DNA from: Cyanoderma ruficeps
Lineage: Eukaryota; Chordata; Aves; Passeriformes; Timaliidae
Direction: 5' to 3'
DNA: 64,000 nucleotides
Assembly: GCA_008694505.1 (NCBI GenBank)
Contig: VZDJ01000047.1
Coordinates: forward strand, 4,119,717-4,183,716
Shown: piece after piece, positions 1-11,320 of the stretch
Layout: each line of letters starts with the position of its first letter
Position numbering within the stretch: the first letter of the stretch is position 1
Program-made: the position numbers and the translations under genes
The notes under the pieces: generated by a model
The model's input: only the letters and a program-made list of their open reading frames with translations
Told to the model about the DNA's origin: nothing
Databases searched by the model: none

Positions 1-936
1 CAATGGCCTTCTGCCTTTTGTGGGGCAGAAATGAAATGCAGGGTTTGGAATGTTCCCTCTCTGCTTGCTTTAATGGAAGTTACATCAGCAGACTTCGAGC
101 TCCTGTTGAGTTGTGCCTGCAGTTTGATGAAGTTGGTTAGCAAAAAGAGTACAAATGTCATAAAAGGGGTGATTTTTTTAGATGGGGTTAACACTTTGAA
201 ATAATTGGGGTTCGTATGGTTTCTTTCTTAAATATCACCATGTCATTGACCTGTTTTATGCTCATGCAGATCTTTACTTCTATGATCAGTTCAGTAAATC
301 AGTGGTTTTACAAATATGATCAGGAAATTGGGGCCAAATGTCTAGAAGAAAAGGTTTTGCCTTTAATTCTCATGGGCTCTTTTGAAGAAAATAAAGAGTG
401 AAAGCATAGTGAATAACCTAGATTTAAGATTTCTTTTTGTTGAATGAAAATCACTTTTACCTTAACGAAGTGAAATATTCAGAAAGTACAAGTGAAATAT
501 TTAGGAATCAATTTGGGAAAATTTGGTTTGTGCCAACGAACAAGGCCTCTATTTTGTAATCCTTTCTCAAGAATATGAGCTGTGGATGCCATAAGAGGTT
601 TTATCTTTTAAGTGGCTTCCCCTAGAATCTGGAGTTTCAGCTGTTGGAGCTATGCCATGAGCACGATTTTATGATTTTGCTGTATCGGTCAACAAAACAA
701 CAGTGTGACGCATTTTCTCTGGGTAGCTTTGTCAAGTAATTTATACCACTTATGACAGCAAAGAGAGTAAGGATTATAAATTGTAAAGCGTGTTGGTAAG
801 GATTCCTATACATTTGTAATGTGCTTTCAAAAGGAAAGCAGCATGCAAATGATGAGTATTATCAGCATACAATCCATTTCAAAAGGGAAGTACCATTGTA
901 CTCTGCACAGTGGTCTATTGTTCAGATTGAGAAATA
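1..936. other. non-coding stretch, nothing recognised
   Basis: I see only short fortuitous open frames here, the longest being 61 codons at 216-401. There is no repeat family I know, no splice-site pair around an open frame, and no structured RNA. The sequence is AT-rich with very few CpG dinucleotides, which is typical of intergenic or intronic avian DNA. Confidence 0.6.
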
Positions 937-1169
937 TCACTGAAAGTGGATAAGCTGTGTTTTCCTCTTTGTAGACTTTTCTTCTTCAGCTGTTAAGTAG
1001 AGCTGTTTACTCTGCACAGAGCAATGCAACTCTGAGCCATCCGCAAGAAAATACACCAGCCCGAAAAGGACAAGCAGATACATCCCCTCCCAAAAGAACC
1101 TCTGCATTATAATAATAAAATCACTCGTCTTTTCCAGGGTCATTGGCTCCTTTGGCCGTTTTTGCTGCT
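937..1169 (-). CDS. candidate exon or small ORF with one membrane segment (hypothetical)
   Basis: An open minus-strand frame has an ATG at 1143-1141 and a stop at 937, giving 68 codons. The predicted peptide starts MTLEKTSDF. It has an uncharged membrane-like segment (GMYLLVLFGLVYFLA, about residues 20-34) and then a charged tail with a run of glutamates and lysines. The frame is open upstream of the ATG, and a reasonable 3' splice site (pyrimidine-rich, ending cttgtcag) would start an exon at 1169. A possible donor (AGA/GTAAAC) lies inside the frame just after the membrane segment. The start-codon context is weak. I recognise no family. It could be a lineage-specific micropeptide, the last exon of a minus-strand gene, or chance. 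Confidence 0.2.
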
Positions 1170-1476
1170 CTGACAAGTTGTGGGATGAGATGTGGAGTTG
1201 GCCTCAGCTCCTGTTTCTCCACACAAGTGTTTCCTTAGATATTATACACCGACAGGGTCAGTTTGCCCAAGTGCCTTTCAGCGCCAGATGGGGGTGAAGC
1301 AATTCATACCCACTCTGCAGGCATTTGCAGTGAGCTGGAGCTAGAGTTATCTTAGGCTAGATATACTCAGAGACATCAGGAGCATGGCAGTGGCCTTCGC
1401 CAGAATGCCTTCTCCTTCACCCTCATATTCTCTTTTGGATTATCTGTATAATTATATGCAATATTATTATTTTGGA

Positions 1477-1519
1477 TTATCTGTATGTGGATGAGGAAGG
1501 ATCATCCATGTACAGATAA
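1477..1519 (+). repeat. stem-loop with 18-bp stem and 7-nt loop
   Basis: The arms TTATCTGTATGTGGATGA (1477-1494) and TCATCCATGTACAGATAA (1502-1519) pair over all 18 positions in plus-strand RNA if two G-U wobbles are allowed, closing a GGAAGGA loop. On the minus strand the same two positions would be A-C mismatches, so the structure favours plus-strand RNA. A second copy of the left-arm start (TTGGATTATCTGTAT) lies about 40 bases upstream. At 43 nt it is too short for a normal microRNA precursor. Confidence 0.6.
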
Positions 1520-4500
1520 ACATCGATCATCCTCACTTCTCTCTGGTCGTTGTTTAACCAGAAAACAGAAAGTGATCTTTAAATGGTTTAGTCGTCATTT
1601 TGTAACAGTAGATTAACAAAGGATATTCCTAAATGTCCCTCATCCATAAGGATTTCATTTCTTGGTTTAATTTCATGCAGTTTCCTGCTCCTGTGCACAG
1701 GAGCACACCTGTGCCATGGCCCACAGCATCCTTGGGCCAAGGAACAAAGTTGTGGCAGGGCTCAGTAACATCCTTGTTTGAGCATTGCAGGGGAGCCAAG
1801 TGACCCAGGAGCTCTGCAATCAGGGATGTGAGACTCTCCTTGGCCGGCTGCTATTCAATATGTGGGGCTTGTCCATTTTGGAAGAGAAGCAATTTCACTG
1901 CTGGGTCCAATCTAAACTCTGGGAGTTGGGTAGGAAGGACTTGTTTGACCAAATGAGATTTTCCCCACGGTAGAGCCAGCCCAGGTTCTCTGTCAGATGT
2001 GTGGAGATTCATGTTTTTCCCTGTCTGGGAATAGTGTACTTGTATACTGTAGAATACAAGTATAAATAATATAATGGTATACTATATACAAGTCAAACTT
2101 GCATTAACAGTCCTAATGGTTTGGTCATGTGCTACACATAATGCACGTGCATATGCAAAACTGGATTTCTGTGTGGTATTGAGGTAATGAAGACAACCAT
2201 TTTTTTACCTCAAAACCTATTGTGGTGGCCGGACTCGGGTTGCTTTGCCTAGAAATTACACGTGCTCCATGTATAACAGTTTATTTTCTTAATAACAACA
2301 TTCTCTTTCTTTTTAACAGAGAGAGAAGGCTTTCACCTTATTATTTTTACTCATTCCTCTAGAGCTGAAGTTCAACGAATCCATTTCCAACCCATAAAGA
2401 ACAAAGAAAAAAAATCCTCTACAGGAAAACTCCACTTTATGTAACGCACTGAAGATGGCACTGTAGTAACAACTTCACACTGTCAATGATAAGATATGCT
2501 TGTGTTTGTTACTGGGAAATTGTCATTTTTTTTATTTATTTAGCACAGCTGACATAAAGCCAAAGGTCAGTTTTATGCAGCGTCACCCAACACTGCTACT
2601 GTAATTAAGGGTGAAGAAGGGTTTCTGTTACTTGGACTTATCACAAGGAGACTCCAGTTCAACCCAAACTATATGGAACGATTTATAGTTGATCTTCATA
2701 ATGAAGGAGGTTTTTTTGTTAAAAAAGAAAAAAATCTAAGGAAAACAAAGAAAATCCTTTCTGTAAAGGATATCTCTCCATGTCTGTAACCTTTACAGGT
2801 CATGTTAAGGCACATTAACACCCCAGCAGGTCCCTAAAGACCCAATGAACCTTTGGCTTTAGTTGCACTACACAAATCTTCCAAAATTGGGTTTCCTCTA
2901 GAGATTGGAGGCTTTAATTCATCTGAAACAGGAGCTTCGAGTTAAAAAGAAAAAAACAAACCAACCAACCACACTCGCACAACACCATTCACAGGTAACA
3001 GCCACATTTAGGTTAATGAGAATTTGTAGTAAGAATAAAGAAAAACAGATTTAAACTGACACTTTGGTAGGTCTGAAATGATGCTTCTGTCTGTTTCATA
3101 ACCCACACCTTTTAAGCCCTTCACTCTTAGCAGGTGGGAGTTTTGGGCTGTTTTGAAGTATGAGAGTAATTGGGCCACTGTGCAGCAATTACCTCTCACA
3201 GCTCCTGCCATCATCCATGCCTGAGCTATTCTGAAGGGGATTAAAAATGGAAACTTTACATCCTTTTTTGCTTTGTCTTGCTCAAGAGAAGCCAGTGGAG
3301 GAATTTGTGTGAACTGCCACAATGGGGATCTTTTTCAGGTGTTGAGGAAAAAATTGCAGGGTTTAAAACCCCACTGATTTCCATGAGAGACAGCATCTGT
3401 CCCAGGTGACCTGATGCTCTTTGTCAGCAAACTGCTTTTCGGGAGGAAAATTTTGACTTTTTCAAGCTGCCAAAGTACTTCTCCTGCAGTCCAGTATTGT
3501 AAGTGTGCAGCTTTTCAAAGATATGAGAGTTAAATAAGTTTAGGGCCTTGATCTTGGAATAAATCTGATAGGAGCTCTCTAATTACCCCAGCAGGATGCT
3601 CTGCTCTTTGCACAGCACCTTCCAGCTGCCTGAGCAGCCTCCTCATCCTCCCCTCCTTTGCCACAACCTCTGCAGATCCCCCAGCTGAGGGAGGTGCTGG
3701 GTTTGTCCTTGTGTGGATGAAAGCAGGGGTAAATGATTTCTATTTGTGCCACCATGGCCTCCAGCTGCAGTAAAAACTCCGTGAGGGCAGTGGAGACAGA
3801 CACAGGCAAGCCCAGAAGCCCTTGGTAGGGCAGGGGGATATTTGAGGGATGCAGAAGGAGGAACTGAACTTGGGTTTGAACTTCTGGAGCTGGAATTTTT
3901 CCTTAGAGGTGACTTTGGGGCCATGGGATTGCTTAGAGGCCTATGAAGCAGTTAGCAGGCATAGGTGGGAACAGGCTGAGCTGCTGCAAACATAAGCACT
4001 CTAACTTATATACTCATGTAAACATTTAGAAGTGTCTGTGATACATTGGCCATTAATATTTATCACCTATTAAATATTTCATTTTGTATAGTTCTTTACT
4101 GGAAAGGTGATGGATTGTGTCATCCACAAGGACCTATATATAAAGATCTGGCAGATTTCTCAGTCTTTCGAAAAATAATTACATTTATAAGCAGTTTGCA
4201 GGAGGTAAAATGCATTATGAAAAGATTAGTCATGTGCAAACATGTTGTCTCATTTTAGCTGGTAGAAAGGCAGGAGTAAACACCTGCAGGCAGTATTTGT
4301 ATTGCAAAAGGAGAGTTATTATGAACCTGTAGAGAAGCTGCCACCTGGATCTTCACTGTCCCCATCATCACAGAAAATCTGAGCTGTTTGCTTCTGCCTC
4401 CCATGGCTGAGGGGGCACGGGGCAGAGTGAGGGGCTGAGGTTGTGGCCCCTGCACCCCTGGGCAGCACAGCTGTCTCTGCATCCCTGGGAGTTCAGGGCT

Positions 4501-4543
4501 TTTCTTTCAGATGCCTCACTGTTCCATCTGGGGTGCCAGAAAC
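1520..4543. other. non-coding stretch, small inverted repeat only
   Basis: This is unique-looking sequence with no supported gene. At 2037-2062 there is a small perfect inverted repeat with arms TACTTGTAT and ATACAAGTA. The overlapping minus-strand open frames at 3579-3924 fall in a locally GC-richer patch and have no supporting start or splice context. No interspersed repeat was recognised. Confidence 0.5.
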
Positions 4544-4989
4544 TGATGCCTTGGGGAGGCTGAGCTGGAACAGAGACTGGACAGAGCTGGAGAATAAAGG
4601 AGATATTGATTAAAAGGCCTTTAAGGATCTACCTTGGGCAGGACAAGAGCCTGGCCAGGGCTACACCCAAGGTGGACCCAAAATGGTCACAAAATGGACA
4701 AATGGTCACCAGGTCTCACACTTTGATCAGTTTTGGTCCATTTGCATATTGGGGTTTCATTGTCCAATTCCAGCTCCAGGTTGTGAGGTCCCATCCTTCT
4801 TGTTCCTCCCTCCAGCCACCCTTGTTTGTGCTTTTGGGCCTGAAAGTTGTCCTTGGTGTTCAGCAGGAAAAGGATTTGTTTTGTGTCCCTGCTGTGTGCA
4901 GAGCTGAGTGACACTGACTGTGAGCTCAGAACTGCCCCCCTGGGCAGCACAGAACCTGAAATACATGAAAGATAAAACTTAAGGCATCA
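4544..4989 (-). mobile_element. solo LTR, family A copy 1 (decayed)
   Basis: The segment begins TGATGCCTT and ends AAGGCATCA, a 9-bp terminal inverted repeat framing the usual TG...CA ends of a retroviral LTR. It matches 39148-39692 over most of its length in the same orientation, with about 100 bases missing in the middle relative to that copy. Orientation is inferred from the better-kept copy, where a TATA box and an AATAAA signal are both on the minus strand. Here both have mutated (the polyadenylation site reads TTGATT instead of TTTATT on plus). No retroviral coding sequence flanks it, so it is a solo LTR. I could not find a clear target-site duplication. The open frames inside it are shadows. 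Confidence 0.75.
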
Positions 4990-7900
4990 TCTTCACTGAC
5001 TGTCCCATCCCACACACACAGATCTTACCCTGAAAGCAGCTCCCTCTCTGCTGTGAGGCCTCTGACTGTGCTGCAGACAATGAACATCTCCTTCATTTCT
5101 CAGTAGTTCTTGTTCTTAATCCAGGAAAGCATTTCCTTAGGTCCTTAATAACAAGTTTAAAGTTAAGCATTTATTTAAACACTTTGCTAAACTGTGTCTT
5201 GCTGAATGTCTGCCAGATGAAAACAGATGGGCTAATTTACCCTGGTGTTCTTCCATGACTCCAGGAGAGACGTAGGAGCACGAATCCTGATGAAAGGTGG
5301 ACTCCAAAGCAAGTGAGGGGCAGAGTTAAATGGTTCCAGGCCACAAGATATTTCTGAGTTCCCTGGGAATCTGTAGATTTGGAGATTGACCAGGGGAGAG
5401 AACAAGCTCCTCTTGCAAGGAATGTCATCCCAACTCTTCGTCCCTGGTGTTGTCTCAATTACCTACGAGGAACAGAACTGAGCATCAGCTTTCCCCCACT
5501 TGCCACCAGGAAACAGCTGTGCCTGGGCTGTGTGCAGTGAGCAGGGCTCCTTTTCCAGCTTATCACCCACTCTGTGCTGCAGGGAGTTGGAAACAGAAGT
5601 GTGCTCCTCTCCTGATGGCATTTCTGATGAGCCAGTGGAGACACAAACTATTCACGGACCCTTAAAACCACTCCCTTTCATTAAAGAGCAGCCAGACGTG
5701 CTGTGGGATTGAAAGATTCTGAAAACTGCTTTTAATAAGTTAGAATTTGGTATAAAATTATGACCACTGTCAGTCACTCATGAAACAACGTGGAAAGTTT
5801 AAGGTTTTGCAACATATCACATGCTTTTAAAAAGTACTAAATAATGGCTTATAAAATATATTAATGAAACAAATTGCTGACTTAGGAACACAGATTTGTG
5901 GAGATGCATTTTTACAGTGGGTTGGGTTTTGTTCACATTTTCAGAACGTTGCTAAGGCTGACAGTCACATTGAAATGCTGTAGTAGGTTTCAGACAGGTC
6001 TCTGATTTAATGTAGTATGGTCTTAAGGAAAAACAGTGAGAGAGCGTGGAATTAAAAACTTTAACATATTTCAGGAGTATGCTGAACCAATACTGTATTG
6101 GCAGTATTTATTGTTCCAGTGTTATATTTAAGGGGTTGTTTTCTGTGTGTGGTTTTGCTCCTCCAGCTGATGACGGTCCTGCTATCCACAGGCAGTCTAG
6201 CTTGTTACCAAAATGTGCCTGTTTATAATAGATTTAATGCCAAATGAGAAAAGTAGGAGGAAGAAAGGAAGGGTGGAATTTGGGCTTTAAAATGTCTCTC
6301 TCATGCATTATTCATATTATTTATTTCACAAGATCAAATGCTGTTTTGGAAAAATAGTATGACAGGGAGTGCGCAAGAGATTTCAAAGGTTGAATATGAG
6401 CAACAAACCTTTTCTAGGAGAGAAAAAAAACAATAAAACCGTCTCCAAACCTCAAACGGAAAGTTTGCCTAAGAAATATCAAAGATCAGTGTTGTGGGAC
6501 TGTAAAATGCAGACCTGAATCTATCATTTTATTTTTACAGCAAGATGTCATTGAGCTCTTCTCTGATCCAAGACTAAACAGCAATTTTCCAAATGTGGTG
6601 GCAGAACACAGATCACCTTCCTTTTTAGAACAACACAGCTTGGAATGAGCCACTACATGCATTAACCTCTGTAAAAACAGTGAATTTCAGCTTCTTGAAC
6701 AGCACTTTGTTCTCTTTGGGTAATTAACTCCAGGGTGTGAATGGGGAAGTTCCTTTATTGAACCCAGAGAGCAGCAAAGGGTGTCTGTGTGTGGAATGCC
6801 AGCCTCAGCATCCTTCTTTCTTTGTGCCCACTTCAAGGGCAGCAGTGAACACCTTCCTGAATTCCATTGGATGTGGATTGGAGGATCCCCCCTGGCAAAG
6901 AAGCTGAGGATGTTCCCAGCCCTGCTCCACTGTGGGGATGGGAAAGGCTTGGAGACCCTCTGGTGGGGCCAGCAGAGCTCCCCTGGCCTCAGCAGCCCCA
7001 GGATGACCTTCCCAGTGGATCCAGGCTCTGCAGTGTCACCGTGGAAGTGTCTGTGGAAGTGCAATGTGCTGGAAGAACAAGTTTTTCCACTTTTTACCAT
7101 GGGAAGATGACGTGGGCTTGGCTTTGTAGTCTCCAATGCCTCCTTCTCTCCTCTTCCCTTGCTTACTCTGCATATAAATCAAGGCCAACTGGGGTTGTAG
7201 CAGCTGCCTAATTTATTCAGATATTCAGATTTGTATTTAATGTCATCTCCTTGTCAGCCTTGGTAGACTCTGGTTCAGACCCACGTTTTTTGCTGCTCGC
7301 TGCAGCCCTCACAGGCACAGAGGCTGGAAAACAAGTAGGATGTAATTCAAGAGCTCTTTACATCTATGTAACCACGGATACCTAAGTGATGCATATGACC
7401 AGTGTTTACAAAGTAAAGTGCCTGGTTTCCAGAAATGGGAAGCACGGGCTGTGAATTCTCCCTGGGACATATGTGCACGAGATAAAACGTAAAAGTGATG
7501 CTCCTCCACCTTTATGAAGTAGTGTTCTGTAGTAAGTCCTGCTTTCAGTTGTTGTGGCTGTAGTAGAGGTGGGTGGCTGTGGGTTTGTGGCTTGGATGGC
7601 CATGGTAGACTTTGATGGCCCAATTTTGTATTTAAAGTCAGGTGTGAGGGGTGCAACAAATTGCTGACAGAAGCTTGTCTTCATAGAGAATGTTGTATCA
7701 GCTAAAGAGTCAATTATTTTTAAAAAAAAAAATAATATTGTTACTAAATGTCCCAGGTTTTGTTATTGTAAGTGCAAACAGCAAACTGTCCCACAAAAAA
7801 CGATTTTTAAAGTAAAAATTAATGTGTACATATCACGCCTTTTATCTTTTATTTGTCTTCTACTTCCGTATTGAGGCTATCTCTTAACACATTTCCCTAC

Positions 7901-8800
7901 ATAAGGCACTTTCCTAAAGGTATCTTTCATTCAGCACTAAGGTGTTGAGATTTTTTTCTTCTCAGACACAATGAGGTGTTCTGGGACTCTACTGGCATCT
8001 GTTTCTTTCCATACTGCTTCAGAGTGCACATACTCTGCCCCAGATTAAACATACTCTGCCTCAGTTTCTACTTCCTAAGTTAATGTCTCATTCATTCATT
8101 CTTTCACTCATTCATGCATTCATTCATTCATTTTAACCATTCAGTTTCAGGATAGCTTTAGAAATTCTGCCCAGCTAACGCTATAAAATGTCTCAGCAGT
8201 GAGTAAAGAATAACAAACAAAAAAGCTCAGGTGTCTCATGAAAAAAGTCACAATAAGCAAACTTTCATTTTCCTGATGCTTTCCCAAAGAGCACGTCAGT
8301 ATCATCATGACCTGTTGGCTTTTTTCTAGAGCTGGAAATCCATGCTATGGGTGCAGAAATGGGAATTCTTTCTGTGGGAAGAAATAAAAAATATATTCCT
8401 CAGGAATAAAGCGTTCTTCAAACTACACTAAGCATTTAAGTGTTTTGCTTTGCAACAAGGTTAAAATAATTTCCAAGTGTTTATTGCTAAACCACTGGGA
8501 AGAATCTCATTTTTCAGTGCTGAAAAACGGATAATCTGCTTCAGGTTGATATGTATGTAAAAGCCTGTAGGGAAAATTTTTATGAAATTGAAGATTGCCC
8601 ACAATTTTTCCAGAGCTGGAATAAAAACCAGACAACAAAAAACAATTCTTAAAAACTCTGATACTTCAGTATGTTACTGATTTCTGTGAGCACATATGAC
8701 AATTTCTTCATTTGGCGTTGCAAATCCCTCTAGGTAAGGTCAGCAGATGTGGTGGATGCTCTAAAATTTGAGAACTTGAGGGCTGTTCTTGCTTTTATGG
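4990..8800. other. non-coding stretch with one GC-rich patch
   Basis: No gene is supported. At 6750-7110 the sequence is GC-richer and open in several frames on both strands at once (up to 149 codons on minus, 114 on plus). That pattern comes from low stop-codon density rather than from coding. No known repeat was recognised in it. Confidence 0.5.
8089..8134. repeat. ATTC/CATT tetranucleotide microsatellite
   Basis: An imperfect run of CATT units with interruptions (CTTTCACTCATTCATGCATT in the middle). Just upstream, the phrase CATACTCTGCC occurs twice about 20 bases apart. It is a simple repeat with no other evident role. Confidence 0.85.
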
Positions 8801-8805
8801 CACAG

Positions 8806-8914
8806 TTTCATGCCTTTTTTTTTGTTGTTGTTGTTGTTATTTCTTTGCCCATGTTCACAACTTTCTCCTTCGTGTTTTCCTCTGTATCTGATTCGATGTG
8901 GAAACGCTCATCAG
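8806..8914 (+). promoter_or_regulatory. AG-free pyrimidine tract ending in a candidate 3' splice site
   Basis: From 8806 to 8912 the plus strand contains no AG dinucleotide. The tract is strongly pyrimidine-rich, including a T run and a TTG microsatellite at about 8815-8838. The first AG is at 8913-8914 (ctcatcag). Such AG-exclusion zones are known upstream of 3' splice sites with distant branch points. Part of the length is explained by the simple repeat. No clear donor follows the downstream open segment. Confidence 0.3.
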
Positions 8915-9120
8915 CAGCAGCAGCCACCAGAGCCAACAGCTCCGGGGCATTTGTTCAGAGCTGGAGCTGCAGGAGCTGCAAGGCCAGTGCTGGCAGTGTC
9001 TGCAGGAGATAATCCCTGCTCCTGCCCCAGCCCCGGGCACGCTATTGCACAATCTGATTAATGTACACACGGTAGATTGTGGTCTGAGGAGGAGGAAAAA
9101 GACGAGGGGTTGTTGGACAG
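8915..9120 (+). other. CpG-bearing open segment, possible exon (uncertain)
   Basis: Downstream of the AG-free tract, two plus-strand frames and one minus-strand frame stay open through a segment richer in CpG than its surroundings. One plus frame reads SELELQELQGQCWQCLQ and runs on to 9293, but without an ATG start. The other plus frame ends at a stop near 9060. Frame choice is unresolved, and no good 5' splice site was found. It may be a retained exon, a GC-rich regulatory patch or chance. Confidence 0.15.
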
Positions 9121-9250
9121 TTCCTCTTGATAAAAAGCATGACATTACCTTAAAAAAAATATTTTCAACGAAGGCACCAAGAAACAGAATTTCCCTTTTA
9201 CTCCAGAGCACAGCCACAGGCTTGTTTAAAAGCTTGAGGGAGCAAGAAGC

Positions 9251-9297
9251 TTTAGAAACCTTTCAGAAAGGTTTTCCTTTAGAAACCTTTTAGAAAG
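9251..9297. repeat. two-copy tandem repeat with internal hairpin
   Basis: A 20-base unit, TTTAGAAACCTTTCAGAAAG (9251-9270), recurs at 9278-9297 with one change, giving a 27-base period. The first copy contains the near-perfect hairpin AACCTTTC-A-GAAAGGTT. The 165-codon minus-strand open frame across 9226-9723 runs through this repeat and starts at a GTG codon, so I do not treat it as a gene. Confidence 0.75.
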
Positions 9298-9299
9298 TC

Positions 9300-10372
9300 C
9301 CCCTTTGAAAGTTTTGTCAAATTTAAACATCCTGTGGTCAGTAGCTCTCTCTGATTTGGAATTCCACCAGGGTCTAAGGGAATTTGGGAGCTCCCTGCCA
9401 GCTGGTTGCATAGGTGGGGTGAGAACACACGTGTGCACACCCATGCACAGGGGTGAGGCCTTTTTGTACAAAATCTCTCTCCCATATAAACGTGGCAAGC
9501 GTAAATGTGAAGAAAACATCAACTTCAGAGCTGGATTCTGTTCATCTGTGCCATGTAGCCAGTCCAGCATTGTGTAATGGGTGGCTATTGCTGCTCCAGG
9601 ACAAAGCAAAATCCAAAAAAATCCCAGAGCTGTGAATCTGGTGGGAAAACTGACCATGAGGAGCAGCCAGCATTTGGTCCTTGCTGCTGCAACAGGCTTT
9701 GCTGGCAAAGTAAGTAACCACACTGCTGATGAACCTTTCCCACTCTACTTTGGTTCCTGGCAGTTCTGCTTCTGTGGCCAGGAAGTCAGCTTGGCATCTT
9801 TATATTTGTTTTTTAGTGATGATTTCAGTGTTGCAGTTCCACCCACCAACTCGAAACCCATGACGTGAGGCACTATTTGGGGCCTTCAGCCTGTACTCAG
9901 CAGAGTGGGAAATCTGCAGTACAAGTGTGTTCCTCTGCAGTACTTACTTCTAGCAGGTGATTGATTCAGGTTTCAATAAGGAGCAGCCCTTTGACAATCC
10001 CGTTTTCTTTCCTTTTTCAAACCAGTGTCACAGGACAACTGCAACAGGCCTAATTTATAGCGTGCCACTATGAATATTATCATAATGGTGTTGTTTAGAT
10101 CCTCTTTGTCTGACTTATTCTGTATGCAGCTTGCATTTCATTAATTTAAACCAACACCACCAAAAACGACTAAAAGTTAGACAAAAAAAGTCTAACTTTC
10201 AACCTTAGTATGAAAAGGGGCTTAAGTTTTATAGCCCAGAAGTCAAATTAAAACCTCATCCAAGGTCCTTGCAGGGGAAATAAACGAAGCTGTGTTAACC
10301 CATGACACCCATTAGTCAAATCTCAAGATTTTATATAAGTAAATCTTACTCTTAATTAAAACGTAATTTCTG
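9300..10372. other. non-coding stretch
   Basis: No gene is supported. A 10-bp-arm hairpin is listed separately. A donor-like GTAAGT follows the open frame ending near 9708, but there is no convincing upstream acceptor. Confidence 0.5.
10173..10199. repeat. perfect 10-bp-arm hairpin with A7 loop
   Basis: AAAGTTAGAC (10173-10182) and GTCTAACTTT (10190-10199) are exact reverse complements separated by seven A residues. It is a compact stem-loop with no T tract after it and no known family. Confidence 0.7.
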
Positions 10373-10539
10373 AATGCTTGAGGCTAACAAACTTGGCTTG
10401 TTTGAAAATGCTGTGAGCCCTGAAGCCAGCCCTTGTCTATACAACCCCAGATTTCAGTGTGTGAGGGACATTCACCGTGCAGTCGTGGCTGGGCTCCCCC
10501 GGAAGAGCCTGAAGAAGGGAACCTGTGTGGTCAGATCAA

Positions 10540-10561
10540 GGGGGGGAGGAATGGGGTGGGG
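10540..10561 (+). promoter_or_regulatory. putative G-quadruplex motif
   Basis: A run of seven G residues (10540-10546) is followed by GGGG at 10553-10556 and GGGG at 10558-10561. Splitting the G7 run gives four G3 tracts with loops of about 1, 6 and 1 bases, which satisfies the usual intramolecular quadruplex pattern on the plus strand. Confidence 0.6.
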
Positions 10562-11109
10562 ATGAAGTTTGGCTCAGAGCTCCTGCATGATCCCCGTTGC
10601 TGTGGAAACCAGGCCCTTTGCAGCGCCTATCACATCTCTATACATCCCCGAGAGCCATCTCTTGTGTGTGTGTGTCATGAGGAGGAGCCTGACACCGAGC
10701 CCATCAATCGGGGGCCTGTGCTGCCAAGGGGGGAAACATAGACAAAAAACTTCAGCTATGTGCTGGAAAAGAGGTAATGAATCACCCCTTCATGCTGGGA
10801 CATACAGCTACATCCAAATGCCATGCTGTGCTTCTCAGGGAGAAGAAAAGGAGAGAATGATAAAAATGGAGCTGAGCTTTTATGTTCATTTGCTCGCAAC
10901 CTTTGCCGTGCCTTCCTCATCCTCCTGAGAGAGCCAATCGGCCTGCAACATCCCCGCTCCATTCATCCACTGCCTGGTGAATAAGATCATATTACATCTG
11001 ATTATTCCTTAAACTAACAAGGCTCCAGCTCAGAGAAGTAGGTGCTCCCAGTTAGGAGCACATTTCCTTCTGCTGTTTGCGGTTTGTTTGTGGGAGCAAC
11101 TGTCTGAGT

Positions 11110-11123
11110 GTTACCCAGGCAAC
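11110..11123 (+). promoter_or_regulatory. RFX X-box motif
   Basis: GTTACCCAGGCAAC fits the X-box pattern of two half sites (GTTACC and GGCAAC) with a 2-base spacer. X-boxes bind RFX factors, known regulators of cilium genes and others. This is a motif match only. Confidence 0.45.
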
Positions 11124-11320
11124 CGATGCAGGCGTGAATTTGATTAGATATAGTTTCACAGATGTGGGCAGCGTTTCAAGCATTGTTTGGCGTTCCTGTC
11201 AAGAAGAAAATTCAGTTTGTTAACTTTTAAGAGTTTTCGTTTGAAGGGCAGAGAGGGAAAAGCCAAGGATCCTATAATGATCATTTTCCGAAGGGGTTAT
11301 CTCAGCTCGTTAGTCGCTGT

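Larger units (their letters stand above)
10374..11320. promoter_or_regulatory. candidate enhancer or promoter-like element
   Basis: This kilobase is richer in CpG and in recognisable factor sites than the flanks. It holds a G-quadruplex motif (10540-10561), an X-box-like site GTTGCTGTGGAAAC (10596-10609), a consensus CCAAT box in AGCCAATCGG (about 10930-10939) and a strong RFX X-box GTTACCCAGGCAAC (11110-11123). CCAAT (NF-Y) and X-box (RFX) sites are known to cooperate in promoters. No TATA box or convincing coding first exon is visible, so a distal element is as likely as a promoter. Confidence 0.35.

Noticed and set aside
4606..4966. Open frames inside the family-A LTRs (also 39424-39654)
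   Set aside because: The same frames recur in both LTR copies, so they are shadows of a non-coding repeat.
6687..7211. Overlapping open frames of 149, 114 and 109 codons on both strands
   Set aside because: Several frames are open at once in a GC-richer patch, which signals few stop codons rather than coding.
9226..9723. 165-codon minus-strand open frame, longest in the window
   Set aside because: It begins at GTG rather than ATG, runs through a two-copy tandem repeat and has no splice or homology support. A frame of this length is near the chance maximum for 64 kb in six frames.
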